Position numbers and translations under genes: made by a program
NCBI GenBank assembly: GCA_964361785.1
Contig: CAYIBX010000037.1
Span: 1 to 6,435, forward strand
Length of the DNA stretch: 6,435 nucleotides
From: UBA927 sp964361785
GTDB taxonomy: Bacteria > Patescibacteriota > Microgenomatia > UBA10105 > UBA927
Reading direction: 5' to 3'
Notes under the pieces: model-generated
Databases searched by the model: none
What the model saw: the letters and a program-made list of their open reading frames with translations, nothing else
What the model was told of the DNA's origin: nothing
Shown here: in pieces, positions 5,932 to 6,435 of the stretch
Numbering within the stretch: the stretch's first letter is position 1
How the letters are laid out: each line of letters opens with the position of its first letter

Positions 5932-6183
5932 CTAGAACGTTGGAAATAATTTTTCCAAACGAAGATCTGGCAACATCTGCAAAGAATTTGCTGATACTTT
6001 TTCATCTTCAAAATAAAGCTCAATCGCTTCCTGCAAATTCTTAAGAGCCCCCGACGCCGTTTTTCCTTGACTCACTATTTCAATTTCTATCGCCTTTGCC
6101 ACATACCACGTTCCTTCACGCCAGACGAGAGCATTCAATCCGTTTGAGGCAATTATTTTCTTTTTTAGTATCTGTTTTACCAT
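5932..6183 (-). CDS. hicB: HicB-type antitoxin, short form (83 aa)
   Basis: HicB antitoxins bind HicA through a partial RNase H-like fold. Here the typical pattern is seen: LNALVWREGTWYVAKAIEIEIVSQG strands at about residues 16-40, followed by the helix TASGALKNLQEAIELYFED (about 42-60). Only about 23 residues follow (to LEKLFPTF), too few for the ribbon-helix-helix or helix-turn-helix domain found at the C-terminus of many HicB proteins, so direct operator binding is doubtful. I chose the ATG at 6181-6183 rather than a GTG at 6202-6204, because that GTG overlaps the promoter -10 region. The antitoxin precedes the toxin, as in many hicBA operons. The stop is TAG. Confidence 0.9.
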   Translation of the reverse strand: MVKQILKKKIIASNGLNALVWREGTWYVAKAIEIEIVSQGKTASGALKNLQEAIELYFEDEKVSANSLQMLPDLRLEKLFPTF

Positions 6184-6186
6184 ATG

Positions 6187-6219
6187 ATACAGAGTATACC
6201 ACACTCATCCAACCGTCAA
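6187..6219 (-). promoter_or_regulatory. hicBA promoter with overlapping short inverted repeat
   Basis: The minus strand has an extended -10 box, TGG followed by TATACT (6193-6198), exactly nine bases before the hicB ATG, as in the paralogue promoters. TTGACG (6214-6219) lies 15 bp upstream, a short spacing that the extended -10 could offset. An inverted repeat ATAC-AGA-GTAT (6187-6197) overlaps the -10 and could be an autoregulatory site, though it is short. Confidence 0.6.
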
Positions 6220-6247
6220 TTTCCAACATGCAATGGGGGGAAATGCG

Positions 6248-6394
6248 TTAAAATGTAAATTTTTTTATTGCAGTAAGTAACGATGATTTTATTTCTTCCC
6301 ACGTACATGGCTTATGCATTCTCGGCATTGGCTGTGCGTCCGCATCTTCAAAATACACCAGTGATTTTAATATATGCGTGGGGTCTAGAGTAGA
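6248..6394 (-). pseudogene. C-terminal remnant resembling an AbiEii-type nucleotidyltransferase toxin
   Basis: This is a stop-to-stop frame of 48 codons with no upstream start of its own other than internal ATG or GTG codons. It reads DPTHILKSLVYFEDAD, then PMPRMHKP and TWEEIKSSLL. From memory, the pattern LKxLxYFxDAxxxPMPxM...W.E.K is typical of the extreme C-terminus of AbiEii/DUF1814-like proteins, the nucleotidyltransferase toxins of abortive-infection and toxin-antitoxin systems. The catalytic part is absent: an in-frame TAA (6395-6397) precedes it, although a frameshift rather than a deletion cannot be excluded because the window ends 38 bases further on. It lies directly upstream of hicBA, so a second defence or toxin module once stood here. 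Confidence 0.5.
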
Positions 6395-6435
6395 TTAGCA
6401 CTAACCAAATACGGTAAAATGTTGCTATGACGCTC

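Noticed and set aside
5931..6023. Longer HicA start at 6023
   Set aside because: The extra 31 residues overlap hicB and do not resemble HicA, whereas the ATG at 5930 gives the normal family length and a coupled start.
233..6204. Alternative genetic code with TGA as glycine, as in some Patescibacteria
   Set aside because: TGA is not used as a stop by any gene here, but no long ORF contains an in-frame TGA either, and such codes use it often as a sense codon.
6400..6435. Plus-strand ATG at 6427 after TAAAAT as a divergent leaderless gene
   Set aside because: Only three codons are visible and no acceptable -35 box lies at the right distance.

Overview
The window looks like AT-rich bacterial chromosome, with standard stop codons (TAA and TAG only) and almost no Shine-Dalgarno sequences. 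Several genes have a sigma70-type -10 box only 6-9 bases before their ATG, which suggests leaderless or near-leaderless mRNAs. This style, together with large proteins of no recognisable family and a HicBA module, would fit a candidate-phyla-radiation (Patescibacteria-like) organism, but no marker gene is present and this is a weak inference. All convincing genes lie on the minus strand, so the biological order runs from right to left.

Right end (about 6435-5712): a 48-codon stop-to-stop remnant resembles the C-terminus of an AbiEii-type nucleotidyltransferase toxin. It is followed by a compact hicB-hicA toxin-antitoxin operon with its own promoter. Centre right (5711-3904): a 134-base gap holds two identical 13-bp palindromes upstream of a gene for a basic, lysine-rich protein of about 538 residues and unknown function, with one possible membrane helix.

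Left half (3826-1): a head-to-tail array of at least three paralogous genes, the third cut by the window edge. Each starts with the same N-terminus and has its own promoter (TTGACA or TTGATA, 17 bp, TATTAT, then 9 bases to ATG). The two complete copies share a 393-bp block without a visible difference, covering the first 124 codons and the -10 box. They then diverge: one carries a 216-residue segment where the other has a 30-residue linker, both rejoin in a 121-residue module that is about 93% identical, and they end in C-terminal modules that are clearly homologous but only a little over half identical. The spacer before the cut third copy contains a small possible ORF, whose counterpart in the next spacer is broken by a 44-base deletion.

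The most interesting part is this constant-N/variable-C tandem family. The N-terminus carries two hydrophobic segments around a basic loop and is followed by Pro/Thr-rich linkers, so the variable parts are plausibly exposed outside the membrane. Repeated gene conversion or module exchange, giving surface variation, is an inference that the sequence suggests but does not prove.
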